Below are positions 44,246 through 54,206 of a DNA stretch of 64,000 bases, in pieces. Where the stretch lies: positions 1 to 64,000 of the forward strand of contig CAYRMD010000003.1 in the NCBI GenBank assembly GCA_964425225.1, written 5' to 3'. Source of the DNA: BPJU01 sp964425225. Lineage in GTDB: Bacteria > Planctomycetota > Planctomycetia > Pirellulales > Pirellulaceae. Position numbers and translations under genes: made by a program. Position 1 is the first letter of the stretch. The number at the start of each line of letters is the position of its first letter. Under the pieces are notes generated by a model that searched no databases, was not told the origin of the DNA, and was given only the letters and a program-made list of their open reading frames with translations.

Positions 44246-44712
44246 CGGCGCTGTCCTTGTTAAACGAAACCGCGTTGTCCGGAATGGGTTCAACCGATGA
44301 AGGAGCACGCGGCGCAGGAGGCTGTAAGCCGGGTTCCTGCCCCGGGCTCCTTAGGATACGATCGGCATAGCCGCACTCCCGAATTCACAGAATGATCCGT
44401 ACGACCGTTACCAAGGGATAAACTGCTCCGGCTACTGAGCGGCACCTAAGCCTCGCAACTGCTTATGGCTGTTCACAGGGGCCGGACTGACACGAACGCA
44501 GGCGTCCCAAAGAGATTCAGGGAAATCCCCGGAAGCTCCTCGGGGGCGATTTCTCCAATAATTTCCAAATTGGATTTCCAAATTGGAGTTGTCACGAAAC
44601 CGTACCCCGAAACACATCCTCGGATGGCCTATCGCGCCAGAGCCGGCTGTTGGTGTAAGGGCATTTTTGGACAGCCAATGGCTGGCTCCTGGTATTGCGC
44701 AACTAAAGCCAA
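44246..44712. other. Intergenic, nothing recognised
   Basis: Between the small secreted gene and the end of the MBL gene. A near-palindrome, CCAAATTGGATTTCCAAATTGG at 44565-44586, contains two CCAAATTGG units and could be an operator or simple repeat. A string resembling the 3' end of RNase P RNA was rejected. Confidence 0.35.
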
Positions 44713-45495
44713 TTAAACCGGCAGAATTCCTTCGCCGATTTCTCTTTCCCATTCGTCCATTAACGGCCAGTCTACGGCACAAGTCCCGAAGTCAGCCATA
44801 TGCTTATACTTTTCGAGTCGGGCGATCGTTTGGTCGATCAGTTGATTGTCCTTGCGGAAGATCGGTCCATGGCTCGGCAGAAGCCATTCGATATCACTCT
44901 CGCGAATCCTGGTCAACGAGCGGATGAAGTCTTCTAAGTTGCTGCCGTGATGGGCATCGATCGCTCCGACACATCCATCGCGATAGATGTTGTCGGCACT
45001 AAACAGCAGTTTACCCATGCGGAACGACAATTGACTATCGGTATGCCCCGGGGTAACCCAGACTTCCAGTTCCAGTTGGCCGACGGTAATGATATCGCCT
45101 TCGTTAAGGAGGATTTCAACCGATACGGGCGGCATGTCTAAATGGATACCCTGGGCTTCGATCTCAGCGAAGGTACGGAGTTTATCTCCTTTAGCCAAAG
45201 TCTCCGCCGCCAGCGGGTGTGCCGCCACCGGAACGCGCAAAATTTGTTTGGCTCGTGCCAAACCTTGGATGTGATCGACGTCCGCGTGCGTGGCGATTAA
45301 CATCTTACATTTGGATAAGGGAAAATCCATCTGTCGAATGAGCTCGATGATTTCATCGACTGTCTCGTCGTAGCCGATGTCGATTAAGAGCCATTCATCG
45401 CGGTCAAACACAAGATAAACATTACATCCGAGCAATTGTCCTGCTTGGAAATTCATTTCGATGACATGAGGAAATATGGGCCGCCGCTCGATCAT
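44713..45495 (-). CDS. Metallo-beta-lactamase-fold hydrolase, glyoxalase II-like
   Basis: A 260-residue cytoplasmic MBL-fold enzyme. Zinc ligands appear in IATHADVDHIQGL (HxDxDH, with Ala in the position usually His), TPGHTDSQLSF, LLFSADNIYRDG and LLPSHGPIF. The start is ATG 45495, preceded by AGAGGAG; the open frame runs 38 codons further without homology. The HADVDH variant sets it apart from standard glyoxalase II (THxHxDH), so the substrate is uncertain. No neighbour indicates a pathway. Confidence 0.8.
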   Translation of the reverse strand: MIERRPIFPHVIEMNFQAGQLLGCNVYLVFDRDEWLLIDIGYDETVDEIIELIRQMDFPLSKCKMLIATHADVDHIQGLARAKQILRVPVAAHPLAAETLAKGDKLRTFAEIEAQGIHLDMPPVSVEILLNEGDIITVGQLELEVWVTPGHTDSQLSFRMGKLLFSADNIYRDGCVGAIDAHHGSNLEDFIRSLTRIRESDIEWLLPSHGPIFRKDNQLIDQTIARLEKYKHMADFGTCAVDWPLMDEWEREIGEGILPV

Positions 45496-45624
45496 AATCG
45501 GCTCCTCTCGTATACAGGCACAATGCTCGTAGCCCACAGGTGAGGCGATGGAAGTTGGCCCCGGCGGACTAGTCGCGTGGATTGTAAAAATTGATGGGAA
45601 AGCTGGCAACCAGCGGTTTGACGA

Positions 45625-46506
45625 TCAACCATAGCCCGTCGGTACTCGGGGGCTTTGCTGGGCCTGGGCGACGGCCTGCAAACCTTCGCGATATGAGGCG
45701 AATTTTAAAGGGGTGCGTAACAAGTCCTTGAGTCGGGTGGTATCCACCTGGCGATTGGAAAGCGAGCGTGCCTGTCGAGGATCGCTGGCGTCTGGGGCGA
45801 CGTAGCGGGGTGGCGGGGTGGCGAACAGCCGAGCTACTTCAGCAAAAAAATCACAACGCCGCACCGGATGTCCGTCAGCCACATTGTAGCGAGCAGGTAC
45901 CGGGCTATGCTCGGCAACCGTGCGAATCACCTGCGCAGCATCCTCGACGTGAATAAGGTTGAGCCAGCCTTCGGGGTCGACGGCCAAGGGAAGGCCCGCT
46001 TGAAGCTCGTGCCAACGCGGGATGCGTTCCGGACCATACAATCCTGCCATCCGGAGAATAATGAGTCGAGAGCCCACCGGGGAACTTTCTAACCAGCGTT
46101 CGGCTTCCCACGCATAGTGACTAGTTATTCGATCGGGCTTACAGCTAGACGTTTCGTCGACGCGGCCCGTTGCTTTGCCATAAACACCGGTAGAGCTAAT
46201 ATAGACGAATCGCCGTGGCAGCTCGATCATTGCCCCAAGCAGTCGCCGTAGTGCCGGCACATGCCCCGTATGCTTCAAAACCTCTGGCGGAAAGCTAACG
46301 GCGAAGACAACTGTGTCAAAAGTGACTAGCTCGGGCAGGCGTTCCAGCGCATAGACGTCTTGTACCCAGACCTTTTCCGCCCATCGTTTAAGTTGTTCGC
46401 TGCGGGAGGCTGAACGCACGATGGCGATCACCCGATGTCCCGCGGCGTGCCATTGCCGCGCCAGATGTGTCCCAAGAAAACCGCAGCCCACGATCAGTTT
46501 TGTCAT
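45625..46506 (-). CDS. NAD(P)-dependent epimerase/dehydratase-like protein (extended SDR)
   Basis: A 293-residue Rossmann protein. The nucleotide-binding loop is LIVGCGFLGTHLARQW (GxGxxG) at the N-terminus. The SDR Ser and Tyr appear in VYISSTGVYGKATG and ITSHYAWEAE, where the expected YxxxK has Glu in place of Lys. LMAGLYGPERIPR and NLIHVEDAAQVI follow the YeeZ-like extended SDR pattern. ATG 46506 is three codons inside the open frame. The reaction is unknown. Confidence 0.8.
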   Translation of the reverse strand: MTKLIVGCGFLGTHLARQWHAAGHRVIAIVRSASRSEQLKRWAEKVWVQDVYALERLPELVTFDTVVFAVSFPPEVLKHTGHVPALRRLLGAMIELPRRFVYISSTGVYGKATGRVDETSSCKPDRITSHYAWEAERWLESSPVGSRLIILRMAGLYGPERIPRWHELQAGLPLAVDPEGWLNLIHVEDAAQVIRTVAEHSPVPARYNVADGHPVRRCDFFAEVARLFATPPPRYVAPDASDPRQARSLSNRQVDTTRLKDLLRTPLKFASYREGLQAVAQAQQSPRVPTGYG

Positions 46507-46778
46507 GTGCACCACGCTCTGGATATTCTCAGATCGGCCTTGTGATCCCTACAATCGACATAAACGGCGGTGAGGATACTGAAAGTTCAGCGGTTGGCGG
46601 TCCGAAAAACATAGCCTTTTCAACGAACCTTTTATAAAGTGATGTGGTTTAAACGAAAAGACAGACCCGTTGCCAGACGCCTTCCAGGGCCAAGATTGAA
46701 AAAACGGTTAGCTAAGCTAATCATAAAAGGGAATAGAACGGGGGTCCAGCCGTGGCTATCGGCGGAAAGGCTCAACAG

Positions 46779-47912
46779 ATGACGGCTCGCATCAGGGATA
46801 AGCTTTGGGCGAACGCATGGGGGTGGCCCGGTTTATTTCGACTGTTCTTGGTGTGGGGCCTGTTGGTAGGATTCCTTGGAAGTGCCCTACCGTTTGTCGC
46901 GTTGGCTCAGCAATCGTCAGAAACTCCAGCGGGTATTTCGCAACCGCTCCCGGTTACGGCTTCGCTGAGTGCTTTGCCGCCGAGCCTGGTAGAGGTATAC
47001 GAGAATCGCCGCCCGCCTGAACCATCGGATATCGTGCTGATGGATGAATATCAGCGGGAATTGGTGGAACGATTAAGGCCGTGTGTAGTAGCGCTTCAAA
47101 TCGGGCAAGCCCAAGGCAGCGGTGTGATCGTTTCATCCGATGGCCTGATTCTCACCGCAGCGCATGTCATCCAACGTCCTGGCTTACCTGTTCGAGTGAC
47201 GTTTTTTGATGGGGAGCAAGCCGAAGGCGTGACACTCGGCATGGACCGAGGTTCCGACGCGGGTATGGCACGGATTAAGCGGCGTATTTCAAGTAATCCC
47301 GATTCGCAAGCGTCCACCGCGTTTGCCTTCGCTCCTGTTGCGGATTCGAGCAGTCTGACCGTTGGCCAATGGGTTATAGCGCTGGGTCATCCAGGCGGTT
47401 ATCAGGCAAAGCGGAAGCCGGTGGTACGCATTGGCCGGGTCCTCTCGGTCAACGACGAGACGATCGTGACCGACGGGCCGCTAGTGGGCGGCGACAGCGG
47501 TGGACCTCTTTTTAATATGAAAGGTGAAGTAGTGGGCATCCATAGCCGGATCGGCAATTCACTCCAGGCAAATATGCACGTGGCAACTAAGAGCTTCCAA
47601 GTAGTATGGGACCGGTTGCTGGCAGGGAAGATTTGGGGTGAAGTCCCGCGCGGCGCGCCGTACATTGGTGTACGCGGAGATCCGGATTCACAAGAAGCTC
47701 GCATTGCAGAAGTCGAACCTGGTCAGCCCGCAGACAAAGCGGGCATCAAAGTCGGGGATGTCGTTGTAGAGTTCGGCGGTCAAGAGATAAGGACTTTCAG
47801 TGATTTAGTTTCCCGGGTGGCAGAATCCACACCGGGAGAAGTCGTCAAGGTTGTTGTCAGGCGCGATGAGCAGTTGATAGAACTGGATTTAGTCATCGGG
47901 CGAAAGCGCTAG
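46779..47912 (+). CDS. HtrA/DegP-type serine protease with one PDZ domain
   Basis: A 377-residue periplasmic S1C protease for envelope protein quality control. The signal/anchor is LFRLFLVWGLLVGFLGSALP. Catalytic residues are visible in LILTAAHVIQ (His), GMDRGSDAGMARI (Asp) and VGGDSGGPLFN (Ser). One PDZ domain follows (YIGVRGDPDSQEARIAEVEP, then KAGIKVGDVVVEFGG). ATG 46779 with AAAGG upstream is preferred to GTG 46752. It forms a tandem with the paralogue next to it. Confidence 0.9.
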   Translation: MTARIRDKLWANAWGWPGLFRLFLVWGLLVGFLGSALPFVALAQQSSETPAGISQPLPVTASLSALPPSLVEVYENRRPPEPSDIVLMDEYQRELVERLRPCVVALQIGQAQGSGVIVSSDGLILTAAHVIQRPGLPVRVTFFDGEQAEGVTLGMDRGSDAGMARIKRRISSNPDSQASTAFAFAPVADSSSLTVGQWVIALGHPGGYQAKRKPVVRIGRVLSVNDETIVTDGPLVGGDSGGPLFNMKGEVVGIHSRIGNSLQANMHVATKSFQVVWDRLLAGKIWGEVPRGAPYIGVRGDPDSQEARIAEVEPGQPADKAGIKVGDVVVEFGGQEIRTFSDLVSRVAESTPGEVVKVVVRRDEQLIELDLVIGRKR

Positions 47913-48032
47913 CCATGGGTGCCGTGCTCCATGCCGAGCCGGGTTCGCCTAGCCCCCGATGAGCTTTCAAGATCCGATGGCGGGATCGGCCGCACGTCGG
48001 TCTGGAATCTGGGCTGCAACGAGGAGGAAAAC

Positions 48033-49463
48033 ATGGCGTTTCGCAAGCAGGGGGAAGCTCCTGGCCGTCCTGTTTGGGTCGCACTTCTTGTGGTAAGCGC
48101 ATGTATCGGTTTCCAGGAGAGCCGAGCGACCGAACGGGTTGATAGCTGGGTGATCCAGCAGGATTCAAGCGGCGACAATGCCCAAGAGCAGCAGGAGGGC
48201 AGTCCACGAAATTCGGAACCCGAAGGGTGGCGGCGTTTTTGGCGCGGTTTTGGGCGTGAGAATGTCAACGGTCGCGCACATCGCTCGGTGCGTGAAGCTT
48301 TCAAGCAAATTGCCGGTCGTGGTGTGGCGAGCACCGTGAAAATCTATTGCGGGCGAGTCCAGGTTGCTCAGGGTACCGTGGTGGATGCCAACGGGTTGAT
48401 CCTAACCAAAGCAAGTGAATTGAAAGAGAATCCTGAATGTCGGTTTGCGGATGGTCGGGCACTACCCGCGGAGCTTGTGACGATTCGCGACGACTTGGAC
48501 TTAGCTCTCTTACATGTCAATGCTTCCGATCTGGTGCCTATTAGCTGGCGGGTCGGCGAGCCCCCTGCGGCCGGTAGTTGGCTGATCTCGGTCGATACCT
48601 CGGAGTTACCTCTGGCGATTGGCGTGGTAAGTAACGAGCCTCGAACCGTTCAGATGCCACGTGCCATATTGGGCGTCATGCTAGCCGACTCGGAAAACGG
48701 CGCCCGAATTGCGAATGTCATGGAGGGAAGTCCGGCCGAACGGGCCGGTTTGAAGCCCGACGACGTGGTGACCGAATTGAATAACCAGCCCATTGCGAAT
48801 CGCGACGCATTGATCAAAGCCATACGAGCGATGCGGCCAGGGGACGAGGTGAAACTGGTGATCGTCCGCGACGGGCAAAAACAGACCGTAACCGCTCGAC
48901 TGGTGGAAGAGGATCGCGTTGGGCCGTCGCGAGAGAGGTTTCAGAATACTTTGGGTGGTCCCCTTAGCCAGAGACGGTGGGGTTTCAGTGAGGTCGTAGA
49001 GCATGATTCGGCGTTGCGACCCAGTGACTGTGGAGGCCCGATATTGGATGTCGAGGGGAAAGCGGTGGGAATCAATATCGCTCGAGCGGGCCGTGTAGTA
49101 AGTTATGCACTCCCGTACCGAGCGTTAGCACCTTTTCTGGAAGAAATCCGGTCGGGCAAATATGGCCCGGTCGCCGAGGCCGACGAAAAACAATTGGCCA
49201 TTCGTCTGCACCAATTGCGGAAAACATCCGAAGACTTGGCGCGTCGGGTTGAGGAACTCGTATCGAAAATCGACGCGAAAAAGCAAGCTGCCGCTGAGCA
49301 GGATCCCGAACGGGCCCAAGCCGAGATTTCCGAGTTAGAACGGGCTTTAGCCGAGGTCCGCTCGAAACTCCAACAGACTCTGGAAGAATTGCGCCGTTAC
49401 GAGAAATTCGACCAAGTGTCGATGGAAAAATCGAGCGGCGACTCGCCCCAGTCGAATCGGTGA
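48033..49463 (+). CDS. Inactive HtrA-like protein with nested PDZ and coiled-coil tail
   Basis: A 476-residue secreted protein; ATG 48033 has GAGGAGG upstream and precedes a signal peptide (WVALLVVSACIGFQES). The protease fold is recognisable but altered. Where HtrA has LTAAHV this has LILTKASELK, so the catalytic His is lost. DDLDLALLHV keeps the Asp. The nucleophile motif GDSGGP reads PSDCGGPILD, with Ser replaced by Cys. A PDZ domain (ILGVMLADSENGARIANVME, GLKPDDVVTELNN) lies between the two halves of the protease fold rather than after it. The last 90 residues form a coiled coil. It is probably a scaffold or regulator of the active paralogue upstream. Confidence 0.75.
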   Translation: MAFRKQGEAPGRPVWVALLVVSACIGFQESRATERVDSWVIQQDSSGDNAQEQQEGSPRNSEPEGWRRFWRGFGRENVNGRAHRSVREAFKQIAGRGVASTVKIYCGRVQVAQGTVVDANGLILTKASELKENPECRFADGRALPAELVTIRDDLDLALLHVNASDLVPISWRVGEPPAAGSWLISVDTSELPLAIGVVSNEPRTVQMPRAILGVMLADSENGARIANVMEGSPAERAGLKPDDVVTELNNQPIANRDALIKAIRAMRPGDEVKLVIVRDGQKQTVTARLVEEDRVGPSRERFQNTLGGPLSQRRWGFSEVVEHDSALRPSDCGGPILDVEGKAVGINIARAGRVVSYALPYRALAPFLEEIRSGKYGPVAEADEKQLAIRLHQLRKTSEDLARRVEELVSKIDAKKQAAAEQDPERAQAEISELERALAEVRSKLQQTLEELRRYEKFDQVSMEKSSGDSPQSNR

Positions 49464-49470
49464 GCGATGC

Positions 49471-50574
49471 TTACGATTTCGCAGTCAGTCGCTCTAAGAA
49501 TGCACGCGTGGCTTCGGCTGGGTCGGCCGCGTGCCAGATGGCATGAGACACCGCGACGCGGGTAGCACCGGTCGCCAAGACCTCCGAGAGGTTTTCCAGC
49601 GTAATGCCTCCAATGGCAAAGGCTGGGACGCGCGCACATGTGGCAACTTCTCGTAAATAGGCCAATCCGGCCAATTGTTGGAATTCCTTTGTTTTCGAAG
49701 CAAATGCGGGCCCGCAACCCACATAATCGGCACCTTCGCGCTGCGCTTCCTCCAATTCGGTTATGTTGTGCGTCGAGCACCCAACCAGGAACCGATGACC
49801 AACAATTTTGCGCACGTCCGGTAGGGGCAGCTCACTTTGACCAACATGGACTCCATCCGCATTGACGGCTAAAGCTAAATCGACCCGGTCGTTGATAATA
49901 AGCAGGGCCCGCGCTTCATCGCAAAATGCTCGAAGAGTGCGGCCACGACGCACCAGTTCCCGATCCTCGAGCTGCTTATCGCGAAGTTGCACCATTGGAG
50001 CCCCAGCTTGAAGAATGGCTCGACTACGCGCTGCAAAATCCGAGAGACTCTGCCCGCCGTCGATCAAGACATAAAGTCGAGCTTGTTCCAGTTTCCGGCG
50101 CTGCTCGAAGCCGAGACGTTTCGCACCCGTTTCAAGCTCGTAACATTGGTAGCGGTAGGCTTTGACCTGTTGTGCCAGTTGTTCGTCGAGCAGTTTCGTA
50201 AACTCCTCCAGCGACCGCAGGGCTTCTTGGACGCGCTTCCAGTTAGCTGACCGGACATCCTCTAAACAACTGCGTTTTTTTTCCTCGAGGCTGGTCCAGT
50301 CGCGTCCTACGTCCTCAATAGAGTCTCGCGATTCGAGTAAACCCACCCCAAGCGGCTTATAGAGATGATGCAATTGGTGTCGCAGATTCTTCAGCATTTC
50401 ACCTTCTTGCCGATTGTTCTGGATGAACCGTGCATAATCTTCCAGAACACGCAGCGCCTCGGTTGCCCGATTCAAATTCGCATCCAACACTCGCAGGACC
50501 AACCGTTGGTCCGACGACCACGTTTCGGGGTTATCCGACTGTCCTGGATACGCAAACTGGGGGCGATCGCTCAT
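49471..50574 (-). CDS. thiE: Thiamine-phosphate synthase with N-terminal ThiD2-like domain
   Basis: A 367-residue fusion. The C-terminal 200 residues are the ThiE TIM barrel that joins HMP-PP and THZ-P: QLRDKQLEDRELV, LLIINDRVDLALAVNADGVH, HVGQSELPL, GCSTHNITELEEA and YVGCGPAFASKTK are its blocks. The N-terminal 140 residues (VLDANLNRATEALRVLEDYA) match the domain found fused to ThiE in cyanobacteria and termed ThiD2, proposed to phosphorylate HMP-P. The gene may therefore cover two steps. It converges with the HtrA-like gene, 7 bp apart. Confidence 0.92.
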   Translation of the reverse strand: MSDRPQFAYPGQSDNPETWSSDQRLVLRVLDANLNRATEALRVLEDYARFIQNNRQEGEMLKNLRHQLHHLYKPLGVGLLESRDSIEDVGRDWTSLEEKKRSCLEDVRSANWKRVQEALRSLEEFTKLLDEQLAQQVKAYRYQCYELETGAKRLGFEQRRKLEQARLYVLIDGGQSLSDFAARSRAILQAGAPMVQLRDKQLEDRELVRRGRTLRAFCDEARALLIINDRVDLALAVNADGVHVGQSELPLPDVRKIVGHRFLVGCSTHNITELEEAQREGADYVGCGPAFASKTKEFQQLAGLAYLREVATCARVPAFAIGGITLENLSEVLATGATRVAVSHAIWHAADPAEATRAFLERLTAKS

Positions 50575-50839
50575 GAAATAAGCTGTACCTCGTTGCTGAA
50601 CAACTGGCGAAAGTTTGCCGACATGAAAGGGTTAACCGTCCTTGGGAAAACCACTTGGCACGTCGCTTTACCAACTCTACGCATTGTAACGCAGGCCGCG
50701 TCTGTAAATCTAAGGGGGATCATCACTTGGCTTGATGCAATGCAAGAGCAGGGGTAGAATTGTGCAGAGCCTTTACTGAGGGCCAAGCCGGTGCGAGGTA
50801 GCCCGGCAGTCGGAGCACGGATGTGGGAGTACCCGTGGG

Positions 50840-51451
50840 ATGAGACTCTGGCAAGCCTTGGTGTCGCTCTGGCCTGGGGGGCTATGGTTGGTCCAATACG
50901 GAGCGGCCAGCGGATTTTGGCTAGCCAGCGGATTTGCCGTGTTGCTCAACGGGGCGATTTACTGCCAATGGATCGCGCCAGACAACGCAGCAGGCCCAGT
51001 TCGTATACCCCTTTGGATAGCGTTGGGGGCGTATTGGGTTTGGGCCAAGCATTGGGAACGACGCCGGTGGGAGCAGGCAATTGTTCTTGCGGACGAGGGG
51101 GCGGATGATCTGTTGCGCAAAGCACAGCGAGCCTTTTTGAAACGGGATTGGTCTGAGGCTGAGCGGCTTTTGCGCTGTGTCTTGGCCATGATGGCAGATG
51201 ACATCGAGGCACGTCTTTTGCTGGCCAGCGTCTTGCGTCGAGCGGGTCGCCAAGCCGAGGCGTGGCGCCAGTTGCGTCGAGCAGAGCAAACAGTGGGTAG
51301 CACGCGTTGGCAGTGGGAAATTCATCGGGAGTACCAACTGCTACGGACATTGGGCAGGAATAACGCGGTAGAGCCACCGGTCGGTTCGTCAATCGCTCAT
51401 CGCGCTGGCGAACGATCACCGGCTGGGAACGCGGCACGCCAAGCGGCCTAG
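50840..51451 (+). CDS. Membrane-anchored TPR-like protein
   Basis: A 203-residue protein with two N-terminal hydrophobic helices (residues 1-75, rich in Trp and Gly). A helical region resembling tetratricopeptide repeats follows (LLRKAQRAFLKRDWSEAERL, LLLASVLRRAGRQAEAWRQL). The last 35 residues are polar and unstructured. ATG 50840 has GTGGG upstream rather than a good ribosome site. I know no named family. clpC is next, 160 bp away with its own promoter. Confidence 0.6.
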   Translation: MRLWQALVSLWPGGLWLVQYGAASGFWLASGFAVLLNGAIYCQWIAPDNAAGPVRIPLWIALGAYWVWAKHWERRRWEQAIVLADEGADDLLRKAQRAFLKRDWSEAERLLRCVLAMMADDIEARLLLASVLRRAGRQAEAWRQLRRAEQTVGSTRWQWEIHREYQLLRTLGRNNAVEPPVGSSIAHRAGERSPAGNAARQAA

Positions 51452-51489
51452 TAAAGTGACCAGGACAACATCTGATGCGTGAGCGATAA

Positions 51490-51495
51490 TATAAT
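51490..51495 (+). promoter_or_regulatory. -10 element of the clpC promoter
   Basis: TATAAT inside ATAATATAATTTAAG, about 117 bp before clpC. No good -35 is evident at 16-18 bp, and no CIRCE or CtsR-type repeat was noticed. Confidence 0.4.
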
Positions 51496-51611
51496 TTAAG
51501 AGTTTCGTCGAGGTCCGACCAGCGTGATCTGCGGTCAGCACCGAGTCGCTTCAGGGATGAAGGACAATCGTTTGTCGGACGGATATATGGCCTCGAAGGG
51601 AGGGCACTTCT

Positions 51612-54149
51612 ATGTATGAACGGTTTACGGATCGCGCCCGCAAGGTAATGCAACTTGCCAATCAGGAAGCGCAGCGGTTTAACCACGAGTACATTGGCAC
51701 GGAGCATATTTTGCTCGGGCTCGTAAAAGAGGGTAGTGGTGTTGCTGCCAATGTGTTGAAGAATCTGGATGTCGATCTGAGGCGTATCCGATCCGAGGTT
51801 GAGAAGCTAGTGCAGAGCGGTCCTGAGATGGTCACTATGGGGAAATTGCCCCAGACGCCTCGCGCCAAGAAAGTTCTCGAATACGCCATGGAAGAGGCTC
51901 GCAATCTGAACCACAACTATGTCGGCACGGAGCACATCTTATTGGGGTTGTTGCGCGAGCAGGAAGGAGTCGCCGCCCAAGTGCTTATGAACTTGGGTCT
52001 GAAGTTGGAAGAAGTGCGTGAAGAGGTGCTCAACTTGTTGGGCCATGGTGTGGAAGGCGATGAAGGAACGCGGGGCGGCCGGGACTTTGGCATGGGCGAG
52101 TCGCAAGTGGCCAAAGCCAGCAAGTCGAAGACCCCCGCTTTGGATAGCTTCGGCCGTGACCTCACCGAATTGGCGCGTCAAGGTAAATTGGACCCGGTTA
52201 TTGGGCGTGAGCGCGAGATCGAACGCGCCATTCAGATTCTCTGCCGCCGCACCAAGAACAACCCCGTGCTGTTGGGTGAAGCCGGTGTAGGCAAGACCGC
52301 CATTGTCGAGGGTTTTGCGCAAAGAGTCGTCAGCGGCGATGTGCCGGAACTGTTGGCCGATAAGCGCATCGTGGTCTTGGACTTGGCCATGATGGTGGCC
52401 GGGACCAAGTACCGAGGTCAGTTCGAAGAGCGCATCAAAGCTGTGATGAACGAAGTGCGACGAGCGCGGAATACCATTCTGTTTATCGACGAGCTGCACA
52501 CGCTGGTTGGTGCCGGTGGTGCCGAGGGAGCGATCGATGCAGCCAACGTGCTCAAGCCCGCGCTGGCTCGTGGTGAAATCCAGTGCATCGGAGCGACAAC
52601 GCTCGACGAATATCGAAAATACATCGAAAAGGATAGCGCCCTAGCGCGCCGCTTCCAGGAAATCATCGTCGAGCCGACTACGAAAGAAGAAACGATCGCC
52701 ATCCTCCGCGGGTTGCGCGAACGGTACGAGGAACACCATCGTGTTCAGATTACCGATGCGGCTATTCGGGCAGCCGTCGAATTGTCGGAGCGGTATGTTA
52801 CGGCGCGTTGCTTGCCCGATAAGGCGATCGACGTGATCGACGAAGCAGGAGCGCGTGTGCGTTTGCGAGCCATGACGCGACCACCCGATCTAAAGGAGAT
52901 CGATGAGCAGGTCGAGCGGCTCAACCGCGAAAAAGAAGAAGCAGTAGCCAATCAAGATTTTGAAAAGGCCGCCGCCCTACGCGATCAGGCCGACAGGCTC
53001 AAACGTAAGAAGGAAATGATCACGCGCGAGTGGCGAGAAAAATCGCGCTCCACAGATGGCGTGGTGGATGAAGAAGTGGTCGCCGAGGTCGTGTCGCGCA
53101 TGACCGGCATCCCCTTGACACGTCTGTCTACGGAAGACAGCCTGCGGCTCATGAAAATGGAAGAAGAACTCCACAAACGTATCGTCAGCCAGGACCAGGC
53201 GGTGCACGCTGTGGCGAAGGCGGTACGCCGAAGCCGTAGCGGTTTGAAGGATCCACGCCGACCTACCGGTTGCTTCATCTTTGCTGGACCGACCGGAGTC
53301 GGTAAAACGTTGCTCGCTAAGGCATTGGCCGAGTTCATGTTTGGAGATCCCGACGCGCTGGTGCATATCGATATGAGCGAATACATGGAAAAGCACAACG
53401 TCAGCCGTTTGATCGGGGCTCCGCCCGGATACGTCGGCTACGAAGAAGGCGGGCAACTCACCGAAAAGATCCGTCGCCGACCCTATTCAGTAGTCCTCTT
53501 GGATGAAATCGAAAAGGCCCATCCAGACGTGTTTAACATGCTACTGCAAGTGATGGAAGAAGGTCGGTTAACGGATAGTTTCGGCCGCCGGGTCGACTTC
53601 CGGAATACGATCCTGATCATGACTACCAATGCCGGAGCTGAGGCAATCAAGAACGAAGCTCAGTTCGGCTTCCATCGTCAGGATGCGGACTCGTCCTACG
53701 AAAACATGAAGCAGCGAGTCACCGAACACATCGAAAAAGTGTTCCGGCCTGAATTCCTCAATCGTCTGGATGACATTATTGTCTTCCGGCATCTGACCAA
53801 AGAGGACCTCAAACAAGTAGTAGAAATGGAGTTGGCCAAGGTACGCGAGCGGCTGGCCGACCGTGGTTTGACTTTGGAACTGACCGACGATGCAAAAGAG
53901 TTCCTCATCCGCAAAGGCTCGAACACCGACTATGGCGCGCGGCCCTTGCGGCGAGCCATTGAAAACTATGTGGAGGATCCATTGTCAGAAGAGCTGTTGC
54001 GAGGTGAATTCCAAGGTTGCAACACCATCGTGATCGAAGGCGTCAAGGATGACACAGACAAAGTAGTGCGGCTCCACTTCCGGGGTGCTAACATCACTCG
54101 CAACGAAAACGCACAACCCGTGGCCGCCGCAGGTACGACCGGTACCTAG
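51612..54149 (+). CDS. clpC: ATP-dependent unfoldase ClpC
   Basis: A Hsp100 hexamer that unfolds proteins for the ClpP peptidase. Residues 1-145 are the double Clp N domain (FTDRARKVMQLANQEAQRFN, with NHEYIGTEHILLGLVKEGSG). D1 has Walker A LGEAGVGKTAIVEG and D2 has GPTGVGKTLLAKALAE. A UVR-type segment (EEAVANQDFEKAAALRDQAD) in the middle domain identifies ClpC rather than ClpB or ClpA. The strong ribosome site is AAGGGAGGG. At 845 residues it is slightly longer than the typical 810-820. No clpP or mcsAB is nearby. Confidence 0.97.
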   Translation: MYERFTDRARKVMQLANQEAQRFNHEYIGTEHILLGLVKEGSGVAANVLKNLDVDLRRIRSEVEKLVQSGPEMVTMGKLPQTPRAKKVLEYAMEEARNLNHNYVGTEHILLGLLREQEGVAAQVLMNLGLKLEEVREEVLNLLGHGVEGDEGTRGGRDFGMGESQVAKASKSKTPALDSFGRDLTELARQGKLDPVIGREREIERAIQILCRRTKNNPVLLGEAGVGKTAIVEGFAQRVVSGDVPELLADKRIVVLDLAMMVAGTKYRGQFEERIKAVMNEVRRARNTILFIDELHTLVGAGGAEGAIDAANVLKPALARGEIQCIGATTLDEYRKYIEKDSALARRFQEIIVEPTTKEETIAILRGLRERYEEHHRVQITDAAIRAAVELSERYVTARCLPDKAIDVIDEAGARVRLRAMTRPPDLKEIDEQVERLNREKEEAVANQDFEKAAALRDQADRLKRKKEMITREWREKSRSTDGVVDEEVVAEVVSRMTGIPLTRLSTEDSLRLMKMEEELHKRIVSQDQAVHAVAKAVRRSRSGLKDPRRPTGCFIFAGPTGVGKTLLAKALAEFMFGDPDALVHIDMSEYMEKHNVSRLIGAPPGYVGYEEGGQLTEKIRRRPYSVVLLDEIEKAHPDVFNMLLQVMEEGRLTDSFGRRVDFRNTILIMTTNAGAEAIKNEAQFGFHRQDADSSYENMKQRVTEHIEKVFRPEFLNRLDDIIVFRHLTKEDLKQVVEMELAKVRERLADRGLTLELTDDAKEFLIRKGSNTDYGARPLRRAIENYVEDPLSEELLRGEFQGCNTIVIEGVKDDTDKVVRLHFRGANITRNENAQPVAAAGTTGT

Positions 54150-54175
54150 GTTGCTTTTGCTCTGCTAGGGTACTG

Positions 54176-54206
54176 CGGCCTACCGCAAAAGCGGTAGGCC
54201 GTTTTT
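54176..54206 (+). terminator. Strong Rho-independent terminator after clpC
   Basis: CGGCCTACCGC (54176-54186), loop AAAA, then the exact complement GCGGTAGGCCG (54191-54201) and TTTTTC. Confidence 0.92.

Noticed and set aside
44324..44339. RNase P RNA 3' end, because of TAAGCCGGGTTCCTG
   Set aside because: The hallmark GAGGAAAGTCC is absent on both strands nearby and no matching helices were found.
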